Shown piece after piece: positions 6,647 through 7,421 of a DNA stretch of 7,421 nt. The notes under the pieces are model-generated. The model made no database searches and was not told where the DNA came from. It worked only from the letters and a program-made list of their open reading frames with translations. The translations under genes were made by a program, and so were the position numbers. The stretch covers positions 1 to 7,421 of the forward strand of contig DYHU01000196.1 of the NCBI GenBank assembly GCA_020724025.1, written 5' to 3'. The stretch's first letter is position 1. Each line of letters begins with the position of its first letter. This stretch comes from Syntrophorhabdus sp. GTDB lineage: Bacteria > Desulfobacterota > BSN033 > UBA1163.

Positions 6647-7335
6647 AAATCGAGGAACATCTCCTGCTGGATGGATTTGCCTTTTTCAACGATAAGAAAA
6701 TCTTTCTCCCAAGGCCCTAAGACTATTGCTTTAAAAAGGGTTGGCAAGCCTTTTATTTCCTGATAAGAAATACCCAGGAATTCAGCATTTTGACGGGCAA
6801 TCCTTCGGTAAGGTTCGATATCATAAGCTCCTGTATTAATGAGTAAAATCCGAGTATAATTTTTCATCTCCTCATGAAGCACCCATCTTGCCGTCTCTTC
6901 ACCGTAAGATTGAGCATAAGAGTTGAACTTTGAGATGGGCGTCTCTCCTTTTTCTATCCAGCCGGGCGTTAAGTAGTAAGTGCCCGGATGTTGTTTGGCC
7001 TGTTCTTGGTATGATTCAGGGGAACCGAGAAAAAGAGAAATGCAGTCGTGAACCCGTGGAACAAACACGAGGTGTCTGCGGGCACAGATTCCAACAATTC
7101 CGTTGCTGCATAGACCATAACCCAGGACGACCCCATCATAGTCTTCTTCTGGGATCTGATCAATCTCAGCCTGCAGAGCTTTGGCCATATTTTCTGGAGT
7201 CCGGTGAAGGCCATAATCAAAAATCTTAAATTCCACTTGGCCATTTTGGAATTGTCGAATTTCCTGCTCTATAACCGCACAGGCCAGCACCAGAAGTTTC
7301 GGGGATTTCAATTTTTCAGAGAAGGGCCTTTCCAT
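6643..7335 (-). CDS. DUF1638 family protein
   Basis: A protein of 230 residues from the chosen ATG (234 if the ATG at 7347 is used). It matches the DUF1638 family, which has no established biochemical function but is often found beside corrinoid proteins and methyltransferases in methylotrophic archaea and anaerobic bacteria. Family landmarks (234-residue numbering) are LACAVIEQEI (21-30), YGLHRTPE (45-52), GYGLCSNGIVG (76-86), PRVHDCISLFLGS (97-109) and PGTYYLTPGWIEKG (121-134). Cys23, His48, Cys80, Cys88, His100 and Cys102 could form a metal or cofactor site; this is inference. It is the first gene of the minus-strand unit and its stop overlaps the next start by four bases. The 7335 start is preferred because the ATG at 7347 lies within the -10 box of a consensus promoter. 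No clear ribosome site precedes either start. Confidence 0.85.
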   Translation of the reverse strand: MERPFSEKLKSPKLLVLACAVIEQEIRQFQNGQVEFKIFDYGLHRTPENMAKALQAEIDQIPEEDYDGVVLGYGLCSNGIVGICARRHLVFVPRVHDCISLFLGSPESYQEQAKQHPGTYYLTPGWIEKGETPISKFNSYAQSYGEETARWVLHEEMKNYTRILLINTGAYDIEPYRRIARQNAEFLGISYQEIKGLPTLFKAIVLGPWEKDFLIVEKGKSIQQEMFLDL

Positions 7336-7345
7336 ATTTGAATGC

Positions 7346-7375
7346 ATTATAAATCATGGATGGAGAGACTGTCAA
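7346..7375 (-). promoter_or_regulatory. Sigma-70-type promoter with perfect -35 and -10 hexamers
   Basis: Read on the minus strand, TTGACA (7375-7370) is followed after 18 bases by TATAAT (7351-7346). All 12 bases match consensus and the spacing is within the accepted range. Transcription would start near 7339, an A on the minus strand, leaving about four bases before the ATG at 7335. It would drive the DUF1638, corrinoid protein and regulator genes as one message. Confidence 0.8.
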
Positions 7376-7378
7376 TTG

Positions 7379-7410
7379 AAAATAGCAGATTTTTACCAAA
7401 AATAAGCAGA
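7379..7410 (-). promoter_or_regulatory. Candidate AraC-type operator: direct repeat with 21-bp period
   Basis: On the minus strand TCTGCTTATTTT (7410-7399) and TCTGCTATTTT (7389-7379) repeat with TCTGCT offset by exactly 21 bp, two helical turns. The proximal copy ends three bases before the -35 box. Paired direct half-sites with this period next to -35 are the usual layout for AraC-family activators. The regulator at 4636-5940, in the same unit, is the obvious candidate ligand. The window ends 11 bases further on, so extra sites cannot be seen. Confidence 0.45.
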
Positions 7411-7421
7411 ATCGGACAAGA

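Overview
The window holds two gene clusters that converge near position 4600. The plus strand carries a propionyl-CoA/methylmalonyl-CoA module: a carboxyltransferase beta subunit, the substrate-binding subunit of a two-subunit methylmalonyl-CoA mutase, the separate cobalamin-binding mutase subunit, and methylmalonyl-CoA epimerase. The minus strand carries three overlapping genes: a DUF1638 protein, a two-domain corrinoid protein of the methyltransferase-partner type, and a PocR-domain AraC-family regulator. Roughly balanced base composition, a split B12-dependent mutase, a methanogen-style corrinoid protein and many GC-rich hairpin repeats between genes fit an anaerobic bacterium, most likely of the Desulfobacterota (former Deltaproteobacteria) or a neighbouring uncultured lineage. 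No marker gene is present to fix this, so the taxonomy is inference.

Layout. 1-106: leader with one arm of a dispersed hairpin repeat. 107-1681: pccB/mmdA-like carboxyltransferase. 1682-1776: a long near-perfect hairpin, then the ribosome site of the mutase. 1777-3432: mutase large subunit. 3433-3692: 260 bases without a gene, filled with a 14-bp tandem repeat, a double hairpin, a small AT-rich hairpin and a heptamer repeat. 3693-4091: mutase cobalamin subunit. 4092-4161: second complete copy of the hairpin repeat. 4162-4572: epimerase. 4573-4635: convergent gap with no convincing terminator. 4636-7335, minus strand: regulator, corrinoid protein and DUF1638, read from high to low coordinates. 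7346-7421: a perfect-consensus promoter and, next to it, a 21-bp-spaced direct repeat.

How the genes work together. The plus-strand genes interconvert propionyl-CoA, (S)- and (R)-methylmalonyl-CoA and succinyl-CoA. The direction (propionate oxidation, succinate decarboxylation, or odd-chain/branched-chain catabolism) cannot be read from this window, because the biotin partner subunits are absent. The minus-strand unit looks like a self-contained corrinoid module: DUF1638 and the corrinoid protein share a 4-bp ATGA overlap, and the corrinoid and regulator genes overlap by 26 bp. No methyltransferase or corrinoid reductive activator is visible beside it, which is the most unusual aspect of the window. 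The repeat upstream of the promoter is placed as an AraC-type operator would be, so autoregulation by the encoded PocR/AraC protein is a testable idea. Both clusters depend on cobalamin, the only functional thread visible between them.
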